Shown: positions 7,091 to 15,417 of the stretch, in pieces | Numbering within the stretch: the stretch's first letter is position 1 | Layout of the letters: each line of letters begins with the position of its first letter | Source of the DNA: Veillonella sp. KGMB01456 | GTDB taxonomy: Bacteria; Bacillota; Negativicutes; Veillonellales; Veillonellaceae | NCBI RefSeq assembly: GCF_023051165.1 | Contig: NZ_JALKIG010000021.1 | Span: forward strand, 1-38,007 | Direction: 5' to 3' | Length of the DNA stretch: 38,007 nt | Made by a program: the position numbers and the translations under genes | Notes under the pieces: generated by a model | Seen by the model: only the letters and a program-made list of their open reading frames with translations | The model's database searches: none | What the model was told of the DNA's origin: nothing

Positions 7091-7717
7091 TCACCGTCCT
7101 TTAATAATATATAAAATAGGAGGTTTGTTTGCTTGGTTTATTAATTTCCAATTGGCTACATCATATGACTTTTGCGGCAAAGTACTTATAAATTCACATA
7201 CTGCTTCGTCTTCCCGCTCACCTTCCGGTGTACCCGGATAGGTAACGATAGTAATGAGCCCTTTAGGATTTAATAAATCTAAGCCTCCTTTGATGGCTTG
7301 TATAGTTGAATCGGGTTTTGTCATCATGGTATGATCACTACCCGGTAAATACCCTAAATTAAAAATTAGTAAGTCAATATTAGTAATGGTCGTATTAAAT
7401 TTAGTATTCGCCGCAGATCCATCGTTATGGGCTGCTGCCGCATTGCCTGTTGCCAATATATCTTCATGGGTACCATGTACCAAGTGATACGTAATATCTG
7501 TGCGGCCGCATTCGGTATGCAGGCGCTTAGTGGAAGCTTCGATGGCCTTTGCCTGTTTATCGATGCCCCACAGCGTGCTGCCGGGCAAACAATGTTGGGC
7601 CAGATACACCAAATCATGGCCATTACCGGCCGTAGCATCTACGACTGTTTTGGCACTTTTTAGTTGCTCATCCCAAAAAATGTGTTGGAACTGTACAACA
7701 TGATTATAGTTGATCAT
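7091..7717 (-). CDS. mnmM: Class I SAM methyltransferase, YtqB/MnmM family
   Basis: A 208-residue Rossmann-fold methyltransferase with the SAM-binding motif I VVDATAGNGHD at about residues 25-35, an acidic motif II (GIDKQAKA), and the family signature IFNLGYLPGSDH. The YtqB family was long called rRNA methylase; the Bacillus member is now known to methylate the wobble uridine intermediate of certain tRNAs (MnmM). The specific substrate here is inferred from family membership. It overlaps nadK by four bases and is followed at once by argR, so it is co-transcribed with both. Confidence 0.75.
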   Translation of the reverse strand: MINYNHVVQFQHIFWDEQLKSAKTVVDATAGNGHDLVYLAQHCLPGSTLWGIDKQAKAIEASTKRLHTECGRTDITYHLVHGTHEDILATGNAAAAHNDGSAANTKFNTTITNIDLLIFNLGYLPGSDHTMMTKPDSTIQAIKGGLDLLNPKGLITIVTYPGTPEGEREDEAVCEFISTLPQKSYDVANWKLINQANKPPILYIIKGR

Positions 7718-8595
7718 AAAAGCTCATCTCTTCGTGCCGATAATTTGCGGAATAAGGTAGCGAAGAATTTTACGTCATAGAAGCGCACATAGCGGCTGTA
7801 AAGCGCGCTGGCTTCGATGTGAAGACTGTCTTCACTGCTAAACTGATAATCGAACGTCCCATCGATGCAAATATGAAGCTTTTCCTGACGCTTCGGCATG
7901 GTTAAATCGATGCGGGCACTCTCTTTTAACACCAAGGATACACTTTGCAACAAATGCGGCGCTACCGGTGTAACGATGATGGAATGATTATCAGGTGCCA
8001 TAATCGGACCGCCGGCCGATAAGTTATAGCCCGTAGATCCTGTAGAACAAGCTACGATTAAACCGTCGGCAGGGTACATCTGCGTATACCCTTCGTTGAT
8101 GGCTAAATTTATACGTGCCATACGGCCGGGTTTTTCATGAGTAATAACCACTTCATTAATGACCGGTGTTAATTTTTTTACACCATGAGGTGTGCGGATT
8201 TCCGCAGCCAAATGGATACGATTTTCCACGCGATAATCACCGTTGGCGATTTTCTTGATGCGGTCTTCCATATCGGCTAATTCGATTTGATTTAAGAAGC
8301 CTAATTCCCCTAAATTAATACCGCAAATGGGAACATCATATTCATAAATTTGACGGGCTAAGTGAATTAAGGTACCGTCACCGCCGAAACTGAAGGCCAT
8401 ATCAAGATGCTTAAAAAATTCAGGCCTAGGCAATACGTGCTTAGTCGGAACACCTAATAGTTCAGGTAAATTAAACTCCTCCAAATCGGCCGGTAGCCAT
8501 ACGTCCAAGCCGTTTTTTTCACAAAGGCTCTTCGCCTCTTGCAAAATAGGAATAATATTCTCTTTCCCCATGTTAGGAATAAACCCTACTCGCAT
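7714..8595 (-). CDS. nadK: NAD kinase
   Basis: Phosphorylates NAD to NADP. The 293-residue protein has the diagnostic GGDGT motif (FSFGGDGTLIHLAR, about 71-84) with the catalytic aspartate, and the second signature DGLIVACSTGSTGYNLSAGGPI around 177-198. Length is typical for bacterial enzymes. It lies between tlyA (8 bases upstream) and the mnmM-like gene (4-base overlap), inside the conserved tlyA-nadK-argR-recN cluster. Confidence 0.96.
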   Translation of the reverse strand: MRVGFIPNMGKENIIPILQEAKSLCEKNGLDVWLPADLEEFNLPELLGVPTKHVLPRPEFFKHLDMAFSFGGDGTLIHLARQIYEYDVPICGINLGELGFLNQIELADMEDRIKKIANGDYRVENRIHLAAEIRTPHGVKKLTPVINEVVITHEKPGRMARINLAINEGYTQMYPADGLIVACSTGSTGYNLSAGGPIMAPDNHSIIVTPVAPHLLQSVSLVLKESARIDLTMPKRQEKLHICIDGTFDYQFSSEDSLHIEASALYSRYVRFYDVKFFATLFRKLSARRDELL

Positions 8596-8603
8596 ATCAT
8601 CAC

Positions 8604-9407
8604 CTACAGTTCGTGCGCGGCGGCTACCACTGATTCAACCAATTCAGGCGTAATCGGTAAGGCACCGTCCGTCGTCTTTTTAAAATATCCCAAAAACTCT
8701 ATATTACCTTCAGTCCCCTTGATGGGTGAATAGGTTACGCCATGAAGATGTAAGCCCACTTCTTCGGCTACATTTAAAATGCGTGTCAGCACTTCGGCGT
8801 GCGTAGCCGGGTCACGGACAATACCACCCTTGCCCACTTTTTCACGCCCCGCTTCAAATTGCGGTTTAATAAGAGCTACTAAAGAGCCTGTGTCCTTAAG
8901 GAGCGTTACGGCTACAGGAAGTACTTTATCCAGTGAAATAAACGCCACATCAATGGAAATGAAATCAACCAGTTCACCCAGTTGTTCCGCCGTAACGGTT
9001 CGTATATTCTGCTTTTCCATGTTGATGACGCGCTTATCTTGGCGCAGTGACCAAGCCAGTTGGTTATAGCCCACGTCAATGGCAAAGACTTTGGCGGCCC
9101 CATTTTGAAGAGCACAGTCGGTAAAACCACCAGTAGAAGCGCCAATATCAACCATAACCGCATCAGTTAAATCGATTGGATACAATTGTAACGCTTTTTC
9201 CAGCTTTAACCCGCCGCGACTAACATAAGGTAACGTATTGCCTTTAACGCTCAAATCCGCATCAATCGGCACCTTAGTACCCGCTTTGTCGACACAGACA
9301 GTGCCCATAAAAATTTGGCCGGCCATGATGGCTGTTTTGGCTTTTTCACGACTTTCAAAAAGACCGCGATTCACCAATAAGACGTCTAACCGTTCTTTAG
9401 TACTCAT
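8604..9407 (-). CDS. tlyA: TlyA-family rRNA methyltransferase (S4 plus FtsJ domains)
   Basis: A 267-residue protein with an N-terminal S4 RNA-binding domain (about 2-60, RLDVLLVNRGLFESREKAKTAI) and an FtsJ-like methyltransferase domain starting at VSRGGLKLEKAL with the SAM motif VDIGASTGGFTDCALQNGA. In mycobacteria TlyA 2'-O-methylates 16S and 23S rRNA; the same target is likely but not proven here. The frame opens six codons earlier, but AAGGAG lies four bases before the ATG at 9407, which I take as the start. It belongs to the block with nadK and argR. Confidence 0.92.
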   Translation of the reverse strand: MSTKERLDVLLVNRGLFESREKAKTAIMAGQIFMGTVCVDKAGTKVPIDADLSVKGNTLPYVSRGGLKLEKALQLYPIDLTDAVMVDIGASTGGFTDCALQNGAAKVFAIDVGYNQLAWSLRQDKRVINMEKQNIRTVTAEQLGELVDFISIDVAFISLDKVLPVAVTLLKDTGSLVALIKPQFEAGREKVGKGGIVRDPATHAEVLTRILNVAEEVGLHLHGVTYSPIKGTEGNIEFLGYFKKTTDGALPITPELVESVVAAAHEL

Positions 9408-9472
9408 AAAACTCCTTAGTTTCAACTCGGGAAGCTTTTAGATTGCCCCTGTAAGCTTCTTAGTTATAAAAG

Positions 9473-9940
9473 TTATAGAAAGTTATAGTAAATAATGGAG
9501 GCCACGGCATAGCCTAAAAAGGCACCGCCGAAAACTTCAAAAGGCGTATGCCCCAAGAGCTCTTTGAGCACATGACCGTCATCCAGATAGACCGGAATAT
9601 TACGCTTTTTGAAATGTTCCATTAATTGGTTTAAAATTTGTGCCTGTCGCCCTGCTTCACGGCGTACGCCGGACGCGTCATACATGACGATAAGTGAAAA
9701 GGTAATACAGATTACCGATAAGTCTGACGTTATGCCATGAATATAAGCGGTAGCCGTTGATAAAGCGACTACGAGCGACGAATGAGAACTGGGAAATCCG
9801 CCGGATCCGATGAGGCGTTCCCATTGGAAGCGTCTATACTGCAGTAACACGATGACAAATTTTAAAGCTTGTGCTGAAAACCATCCCAGAAAGGCACTCA
9901 GCGCAATGTAATTATCGAATAATTCATTTAAAAATTGCAT
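9473..9940 (-). CDS. DUF212 / divergent PAP2 family membrane protein (YuiD-like)
   Basis: A 155-residue protein with about four hydrophobic segments and the acid-phosphatase-like motif SGGFPSSHSSLVVAL, plus MYDASGVRREAGRQAQILNQL typical of DUF212. The PSSH block resembles the PAP2 phosphatase motif, hence the name, but activity of this family has not been shown to my knowledge. An upstream ATG would overlap ispA by 20 bases; AGGACG lies seven bases before the ATG at 9940, just past the ispA stop, and is preferred. Its position between ispA and tlyA suggests a role near isoprenoid lipid phosphate metabolism, an inference only. Confidence 0.8.
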   Translation of the reverse strand: MQFLNELFDNYIALSAFLGWFSAQALKFVIVLLQYRRFQWERLIGSGGFPSSHSSLVVALSTATAYIHGITSDLSVICITFSLIVMYDASGVRREAGRQAQILNQLMEHFKKRNIPVYLDDGHVLKELLGHTPFEVFGGAFLGYAVASIIYYNFL

Positions 9941-9941
9941 A

Positions 9942-10820
9942 TCAATTCGTCCTATGTACAAGGTAGTCTACTAATGCTTCCAAGATGGTTGTATCGTTTG
10001 GTACCGAAGCCAAAGCACTTTTAGCGGCTGCTGCGGTTTCATCCGCTTTAGCGCGAGCCCCGTCTTCACCTAATTCGGATACATAGGTGGATTTATCTTG
10101 TTTTTCATCACTACCGGGCATTTTCCCTAAATCCTCAATGGTGCCCGTTACATCGAGAATATCATCGGTAATTTGGAACAATAAGCCTAGCTGATCGCCA
10201 TAAGTCATATAGGCTTTATGGACATCTGCTGAAGCGTGGCTGAGAATCAGACCGATTTCGATAGCCGCCAAGAATAAGGCCCCTGTTTTACCGCGATGGA
10301 GCACTTGCAGTTCCGACAGTGGAATGTGACGTCCTTCCGACAATAAATCGAAGGCCTGCCCCCCTACCATACCTTCCGGTCCGGCTGCCTTGGCTAAGGC
10401 TAACACGCATTTAAGATGCTGTTCCGGTGTGGCTGCTTTATTTTGACAGATTAGCTGAAAGGCATATGTTAATAAGCCGTCACCTGCCAAAACAGCGAGC
10501 CCGTCACCATATACTTTATGGTTTGTCAGATTGCCGCGGCGGTAATCGTCATTGTCCATGGCCGGTAAATCGTCATGAATTAAGGAATAGGTGTGAATTA
10601 ATTCGATGGCACACACAATTTCCTTATACGGTTCCGGTGAAACACCGAAGGATTCCATAACCGCTTTCGTTAAAATCGGGCGAATCCGTTTACCGCCCAT
10701 GAGTAAACTATAGCGCATGGATTCATAAAGTTTCTCATATTCTGTATTGGGCGAGTTTAACACTTCTTTGAGATAATCTTCCACCCATGTTTTGCTCGCC
10801 TTTAAATACTCTTTTAACAT
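9942..10820 (-). CDS. ispA: Polyprenyl (farnesyl/geranyl) diphosphate synthase
   Basis: Condenses isopentenyl and allylic diphosphates to farnesyl (or geranylgeranyl) diphosphate, the precursor of undecaprenyl carriers and quinone side chains. The 292-residue protein has the first aspartate-rich motif IHDDLPAMDND (about 81-91), the second QITDDILDVTG (about 216-226) and GGKRIRP near residue 42. The insertion within the first motif is the bacterial type II form. Chain length cannot be set from sequence alone. AGGAGG precedes the ATG. It follows xseB by 136 bases, a gap with an AGTCAG/CTGACT hairpin at 10850-10866. Confidence 0.94.
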   Translation of the reverse strand: MLKEYLKASKTWVEDYLKEVLNSPNTEYEKLYESMRYSLLMGGKRIRPILTKAVMESFGVSPEPYKEIVCAIELIHTYSLIHDDLPAMDNDDYRRGNLTNHKVYGDGLAVLAGDGLLTYAFQLICQNKAATPEQHLKCVLALAKAAGPEGMVGGQAFDLLSEGRHIPLSELQVLHRGKTGALFLAAIEIGLILSHASADVHKAYMTYGDQLGLLFQITDDILDVTGTIEDLGKMPGSDEKQDKSTYVSELGEDGARAKADETAAAAKSALASVPNDTTILEALVDYLVHRTN

Positions 10821-10849
10821 ATATCCTCCTGCCTCTGAACGGCCTGTAA

Positions 10850-10866
10850 AGTCAGTTTTACTGACT
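10850..10866 (-). other. Small inverted repeat in the ispA leader
   Basis: AGTCAG (10850-10855) and CTGACT (10861-10866) form a six-pair stem with a five-base loop, about 25 bases upstream of the ispA ribosome site. There is no U tract; the role is unknown. Confidence 0.35.
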
Positions 10867-10956
10867 CGTTTGAATATAGTTATTATACATCATTTTATAG
10901 ATTTTATACATAGATTATTGAGTAAATAAGCAAATATTTTGCATATTTTAGAAAAA

Positions 10957-11175
10957 TTATTTCTGACCTTCACTGCCGATACGGACTTCTTCAATAATTT
11001 GGCGTACTTCCCCTTCCACGCTTTGCAGCATGTCGGAGCACTCTTTCACGAGTGTAAGGCCTTTTTTATATTGTGTTAATAAGTCGTTAACGGATAATTC
11101 ATTAGCATCCAAGGTGCGTACAATTTCTTCCAAGGCTGCATATTTTTTTTCGTAATTCTTAAGTGTGTTAGCCAT
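10957..11175 (-). CDS. xseB: Exodeoxyribonuclease VII small subunit
   Basis: The 72-residue helical small subunit that binds the coiled-coil arms of XseA in the single-strand exonuclease VII. It has the family pattern of a short N-terminal helix with LEEIVRTLDANELSVNDLLTQYKKG and a second helix LVKECSDMLQSVEGEVRQIIEE. Size is normal. It overlaps the end of xseA by eight bases, so its translation is likely coupled to that of the large subunit. Confidence 0.92.
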   Translation of the reverse strand: MANTLKNYEKKYAALEEIVRTLDANELSVNDLLTQYKKGLTLVKECSDMLQSVEGEVRQIIEEVRIGSEGQK

Positions 11176-12373
11176 TTGTTATAATCTCCTCTACCTTGGC
11201 TGTTAATGAGCCGTCGTTCATAGTAATATTCACGCTATCCCCTACATTTACAGCGGTGACGGAGTGAATCGGTGAACCGCCATGTTCAATTTTAGTATAT
11301 CCTTTTAACAGTAAATGCAACGGATTCAATAATTCCAGTTGCTGTCCCAGGAGTAACAAATCGTTTTGCTTTTTGCCGACAGCCTGTTGCACGGCACCGC
11401 TTAAACGATGTTGTAACTCACTGAGTTTAGAACTTTCTTGGTGGATTAAGGTTAAAGCGGGAATGCCTAATTTGCGATTAAAAATAGCCTGCAATTCTTG
11501 TTTCTTTGTTTCTATCGTTTGTTTCATGTATTGATGCAAGTATGTTTCTTTCGCTTCTAACTGTTCTAAGAGATAACTTACGGGATAGACCGTAAGTTCT
11601 GCTGCATGACTGGGCGTGGCACCACGTACGTCGGCGGCAAAGTCACAAAGGGTATAGTCCGTTTCGTGACCTACAGCTGATACAATAGGCGTCTTACAGT
11701 TATACACAGCCTCTACTACGGTTCTATCGTTGAAGCACCATAAATCCTCCATAGAGCCCCCGCCGCGTCCTACAATAACGAGTTCTACCTCGGTATCCGC
11801 ATCAGCTCGTTCAATCCCTTTAGCAATAATGGGACCGGCTTTATCACCCTGTACCGGTACGGCAAAGAGTTTAAACTGTACGAACGGATTACGTTGCCGA
11901 GCTACATGCAAAATATCATGGAGCACAGCACCTGACTCGGATGTAACGAGGCCAATCGTAGCAGGCATAACCGGCAATGGCTGTTTATGGCTTTCGTCAA
12001 AATAGCCGAGAGCCGTCAATTCTTTCTTTAGCGCTTCGAAGGCAAGTTGATACGGGCTCTTCTGGCCGATTTCCATATCATTACAGATGAGACTTAAGCG
12101 GCCGGTTTTTTCATAGAAATTAATAGTAGCCCGCATGGTTACAAAGAGGCCGTTTTCCAATTGACCGACGAGGCCTTTTTTCTGCGCCGTGCCCGCCCAA
12201 AGGGCTACATCGACGGAGGCATCATCGTCTTTTAGTGAAAAATAGTAATGGCCGGTGCTGTGGCGTTTTAAATTGGCAATCGTACCGGCTACATAACAGT
12301 TTTTCAGTACATACTCCCGCTCCAACACCCGTTTTATTAGATTGTTTAATTTGGTAATGGAGAAAACATCCAT
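11168..12373 (-). CDS. xseA: Exodeoxyribonuclease VII large subunit
   Basis: Catalytic subunit of exonuclease VII, which trims single-stranded DNA into oligonucleotides. The 401-residue protein has an N-terminal OB fold (about 1-100, GTIANLKRHSTGHYYFSLKDD), a nuclease core with the motif VIVGRGGGSMEDLWCFNDRTVVEA and SAVGHETDYTLCDFAADVRGATPSHAAEL, then a long coiled-coil region (about 270-340) that binds XseB. An AGGAGG ribosome site precedes the start. It sits in the nusB-xseA-xseB-ispA order known from Bacillus. Confidence 0.95.
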   Translation of the reverse strand: MDVFSITKLNNLIKRVLEREYVLKNCYVAGTIANLKRHSTGHYYFSLKDDDASVDVALWAGTAQKKGLVGQLENGLFVTMRATINFYEKTGRLSLICNDMEIGQKSPYQLAFEALKKELTALGYFDESHKQPLPVMPATIGLVTSESGAVLHDILHVARQRNPFVQFKLFAVPVQGDKAGPIIAKGIERADADTEVELVIVGRGGGSMEDLWCFNDRTVVEAVYNCKTPIVSAVGHETDYTLCDFAADVRGATPSHAAELTVYPVSYLLEQLEAKETYLHQYMKQTIETKKQELQAIFNRKLGIPALTLIHQESSKLSELQHRLSGAVQQAVGKKQNDLLLLGQQLELLNPLHLLLKGYTKIEHGGSPIHSVTAVNVGDSVNITMNDGSLTAKVEEIITNG

Positions 12374-12433
12374 ATAATTCCTCCTGTGAACCTTGTATTT
12401 CTTATGGTAAAAACCTTCAATACTATTTATTTT

Positions 12434-13459
12434 CTATTTGTTTTCAGCGTCCAGTAAAGCGGCTCCGTAAGCTACACCGGTGGCATTATCGGAACTGTAT
12501 TCAGGCGGTGCAAAGAGGACCTTAACTTTGCGGGATTGACCGAAATCAAACAGAGCTTGGCGTAAATAACTGTTAGCCATGACGCCGCCTACGGCAATTA
12601 AAGTACCGGCCGGGCGCTGTTCCCAATGATAGGTCAACATTTTTTGCAGTGAACGAGTCATGCAGTGGAATACGGTTAAAGCCGTTTGCGCCTTGTAATC
12701 ATCGGAAAGCTTATGTCCGTTGTTAGCTCGTTCAATACGGCGCATGGCTTCACTGCAAGGGCCGCCAAAGCTGATGGCGCCGTTTTTTACCGATACGGGT
12801 AGCATTTTAAAATCACCATTTGATTCAGATTCTAAGCGATTAACTGTCTTTTTTAATGCTTTAGGATCATCGCATAGTGTTTTGGCGATTCGTTCCATAT
12901 GGGGCCCCGCCGGAAACGGTAGGTCTAGAGCTACGCCGATGCGATCGACAAATTGACCGCCATGTAAATCTAAAGCCCCGCTTATTAATTGGGCCGTAAA
13001 AAATGTTTCTTCAGCCGGTTCACAATATAATAGCTCCGTCGTGCCGCCCGATACATGGAGCGCATAAAACGATTCGTCCGGCACACAGTTTAAAACACGT
13101 AAAGCGGCCAGAATATGGTTTTCCTGGTGTGAAAACTCATAGACGGGAACGTCATTTAGATGACCTAAGCTTTTTGCCATGCCTCGGCCCACCAAAAAAG
13201 CAGGCATATAGGAATCCTTTTCACGGCGCGGAAACGCACTGACTCCAATGCCCGCTAGTTGGACACCTGACGGCAATTGTTCAATTAAATCGGGTAAAGC
13301 ACGGGTATGCTGAAACACCATTTGTGATTGTTGCAGCCCACGCTCGCCCGATTTTACGTCTAATAGTTTTCTGGCTTGGCCAATTAATTCACCCGATTCA
13401 TTGACCAACGCACAGGATGTACTATAACAACTTGTATCTAATCCTAAATAAACTTTCAT
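12434..13459 (-). CDS. Kae1/TsaD-like paralogue (peptidase M22 fold)
   Basis: A 341-residue ASKHA-fold protein resembling TsaD, the tRNA threonylcarbamoyladenosine transferase, but diverged. The metal-binding histidines are present at 111 and 115 (SHQENH), the same numbering as TsaD, and the third ligand aspartate is in SSDNATG. The nucleotide-site motifs are altered: VSGGTTEL replaces VSGGHTEL, and SFGGPCSEAM replaces the usual SFSGLKTA. GGVMANSYLR is kept. This looks like the second Kae1-like protein found in many Firmicutes rather than TsaD itself, whose gene would be elsewhere. It lies between nusB (12 bases) and xseA (60 bases). Its reaction is unknown to me. Confidence 0.8.
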   Translation of the reverse strand: MKVYLGLDTSCYSTSCALVNESGELIGQARKLLDVKSGERGLQQSQMVFQHTRALPDLIEQLPSGVQLAGIGVSAFPRREKDSYMPAFLVGRGMAKSLGHLNDVPVYEFSHQENHILAALRVLNCVPDESFYALHVSGGTTELLYCEPAEETFFTAQLISGALDLHGGQFVDRIGVALDLPFPAGPHMERIAKTLCDDPKALKKTVNRLESESNGDFKMLPVSVKNGAISFGGPCSEAMRRIERANNGHKLSDDYKAQTALTVFHCMTRSLQKMLTYHWEQRPAGTLIAVGGVMANSYLRQALFDFGQSRKVKVLFAPPEYSSDNATGVAYGAALLDAENK

Positions 13460-13471
13460 GATATGCCTCGT

Positions 13472-13981
13472 TTAGGACTTAAGGTCTGAAGCATTATCGG
13501 ATGTTTTAGCTTCCGTGGTTTTAGCATCGCTAGACTCAGTCGCCCCGGATGTAGGAGACGCTTTTGAAGAGCCTTTTTCTTTGGCAATGGCATCCAATAC
13601 GGCATTTACAAATTTATAGCCTTTATCGGAACCGAAATCTTTAGCCAATTGTACGGCTTCATTAATAATAATGCGAGGATCGATGGCTTCGGTAGAAACG
13701 GTAAGTTCCCAAGCTGCTAAGCGCAATACGTTTCGCTCAACCGCTCCTAATTGCCCTATTTTGCGTTTTGGCGAGTGGGCCTGTAACAGATTATCTAAAA
13801 TCTCCTGATTAGCCGTTACACCGTTAATAATCGCTTCTGCATAGGCAATATCCATGGCACCGGTACTGCCGGATTCTTCTTCCGGCATAATTACGGAATC
13901 TTCAGGCTTATGAAATTCCTTGGCATATAAAGATTGGAAAGCATACAGCCGCGCTTGGCGGCGATTACGATTTTGCTTCAT
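13472..13981 (-). CDS. nusB: Transcription antitermination factor NusB
   Basis: All-helical RNA-binding factor that, with NusE/S10, promotes antitermination on rRNA operons. The 169-residue protein has the typical start NRRQARLYAFQSLYAKEF and the conserved C-terminal part INEAVQLAKDFGSDKGYKFVNAVLDAIA. It carries an extra low-complexity tail (about 138-169, rich in S, T, K and A) not needed for the fold. The start overlaps the end of the upstream Asp23 gene by 17 bases, with AGGAG seven bases ahead of the ATG. Confidence 0.93.
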   Translation of the reverse strand: MKQNRNRRQARLYAFQSLYAKEFHKPEDSVIMPEEESGSTGAMDIAYAEAIINGVTANQEILDNLLQAHSPKRKIGQLGAVERNVLRLAAWELTVSTEAIDPRIIINEAVQLAKDFGSDKGYKFVNAVLDAIAKEKGSSKASPTSGATESSDAKTTEAKTSDNASDLKS

Positions 13982-14363
13982 TATTTAACTCCTCTGTTAC
14001 TTGATTAGGATCGATTATATTTTCAAAATGCACATCGATTCGCACTGAATCCAGGTCTAAGGATTCTTTTAAATCTTTGTTGATTTGTTGGCGAATTTGG
14101 GTAGCCATTGTCATCAAAGGATAGCCGTAAAGGACATTAATATATATATTGATCTCAAGGCCTTCTTTGCGATGTTTTACATTAATGCCGGGCAAGCGTT
14201 TTTGACCAAAATTGCGCGCAATGCCGTCAACCATACCGGTGTAAAAATTACTGTTTAGTGAATGATAGCCCGGAATTAAGGTTAATGCATGATGAGCTAT
14301 CTGCAATAGAACTTCATCGGACACATCTACCTGTAATTGCGGATTATTTGATTTTACGTCCAC
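13965..14363 (-). CDS. Asp23/Gls24 family protein (second copy)
   Basis: A 132-residue protein of the Asp23/DUF322 family (YqhY-like), with the typical LQVDVSDEVLLQIAHHAL start, a central GMVDGIARNFGQ and the strand pair GLEINIYINVLYGYPLMTMATQIRQQI. In Bacillus the yqhY gene also sits just upstream of nusB and its product is linked to control of acetyl-CoA carboxylase; Staphylococcus Asp23 is a membrane-associated envelope stress protein. Which applies here is unknown. It is 21 bases downstream of a sister Asp23 gene and overlaps nusB. Confidence 0.85.
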   Translation of the reverse strand: MDVKSNNPQLQVDVSDEVLLQIAHHALTLIPGYHSLNSNFYTGMVDGIARNFGQKRLPGINVKHRKEGLEINIYINVLYGYPLMTMATQIRQQINKDLKESLDLDSVRIDVHFENIIDPNQVTEELNNEAKS

Positions 14364-14384
14364 TTGGTATCGCTCCTTTCCCGA

Positions 14385-14759
14385 TTAAATGTACTTAACG
14401 CCTGTATTTTCAAAGGCAATATCCTGAATAAAGATATTAACACCCTCTACATGTGTGCCGGTCAATGTTTCGATGCCGGTTTTTACATGTTCCTGAACGC
14501 GCAAAGCCACATCGGGAATACGATAGCCGTAACGAGCAACAAGATATAAGTCGATGGTAATACTATTATCCGATGTTCGTTGTAAACTAACGCCTTCCCA
14601 TTGGCTTTTCATGCCGATTAAATTGGCAAAATCATCGCCTGCAGTGGTACTCATAGAAGCGACACCCTTCACTTCCAACGCTTTCAAGGAAGCAATAGTG
14701 CCATACACATTATCGCTTATTTTAGTCACTCCTTCAAAGAATGCATTCTTATCACTCAT
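14385..14759 (-). CDS. Asp23/Gls24 family protein (first copy)
   Basis: A 124-residue Asp23-type protein: KISDNVYGTIASLKALEVKGVASMS, then SITIDLYLVARYGYRIPDVALRVQEHVKTGIETLTG. It is clearly a diverged paralogue of the protein encoded just downstream, having the same strand-helix order. The frame extends 16 codons upstream into the efp terminator hairpin; I place the start at the ATG at 14759, preceded by AGGG. Tandem Asp23 genes of this kind could form mixed oligomers, which is speculation. Confidence 0.82.
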   Translation of the reverse strand: MSDKNAFFEGVTKISDNVYGTIASLKALEVKGVASMSTTAGDDFANLIGMKSQWEGVSLQRTSDNSITIDLYLVARYGYRIPDVALRVQEHVKTGIETLTGTHVEGVNIFIQDIAFENTGVKYI

Positions 14760-14786
14760 AGTACCCTGCCTTTCTTTAATAGCATA

Positions 14787-14831
14787 AAAAGCATTTGCCT
14801 TGAACAACGTACGTTAAAGACAAATGCTTTT
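14787..14831 (-). terminator. Terminator between efp and the Asp23 genes
   Basis: AAAAGCATTTG (14787-14797) pairs perfectly with CAAATGCTTTT (14821-14831), with a 23-base loop and five U residues in the 3' part on the minus strand. It begins 15 bases past the efp stop, so the Asp23-nusB genes may depend on readthrough or on their own promoter. Confidence 0.75.
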
Positions 14832-14845
14832 AAAATTAATTGATA

Positions 14846-15403
14846 TTACGCACGTTCAATGTATTGGCCGGTGCGTGTATCGACGCGAAGAACATCGCCC
14901 ACTTCGATAAACAATGGCACTTTAACAACATAGCCGGTTTCCAATGTAGCCGGTTTGTTACCACCTGTTGCGGTATCGCCACGGATACCAGGGTCAGTTT
15001 CAACAACGCGAAGTTCTACAGCTACCGGTAAATCGATACCGATTACGATGCCTTGGAAAAATACGATGCTAACTTCCATGTTTTCAAGCAAGAAGTTTTT
15101 AGCTTCGCCCAATTGTTCAAGATTCAATTCTACTTGGTCATACGTTTCATTGTCCATGAACGTATAAGCGCCGTCAGCTTCGTATAAGTATTGCATACGA
15201 CGACGATCAACATGTGCTTTAGGCACTTTTTCACCGGCATTGAAAGTACGTTCAACTACAGAACCGGTCTGTAAATTTTTTAATTTACAACGTACGAATG
15301 CAGCACCTTTACCCGGTTTTACGTGTTGGAAGTCTACAACCTGCCACACGTTGCCATCGAGCTCAATTGTTACGCCCGGACGAAAATCATTACTAGAAAT
15401 CAT
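14846..15403 (-). CDS. efp: Elongation factor P
   Basis: Relieves ribosome stalling at polyproline stretches. The 185-residue protein has the three beta-barrel domains of the family: KOW-like domain I (about 1-65), OB domain II, and C-terminal OB domain III ending [12 protein letters not shown]. Lys32 lies at the tip of the domain I loop (KPGKGAAF), the residue modified in many bacteria; no modification gene (epmA/epmB, earP) is seen nearby. GGAGGG precedes the ATG. It follows the M24 peptidase by 14 bases, the common pepP-efp pair. Confidence 0.97.
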   Translation of the reverse strand: MISSNDFRPGVTIELDGNVWQVVDFQHVKPGKGAAFVRCKLKNLQTGSVVERTFNAGEKVPKAHVDRRRMQYLYEADGAYTFMDNETYDQVELNLEQLGEAKNFLLENMEVSIVFFQGIVIGIDLPVAVELRVVETDPGIRGDTATGGNKPATLETGYVVKVPLFIEVGDVLRVDTRTGQYIERA

Positions 15404-15417
15404 TTAAATCCCTCCGT

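Noticed and set aside
12434-13459. Assignment as tsaD
   Set aside because: Two TsaD motifs are altered, so the specific name would overstate the evidence.
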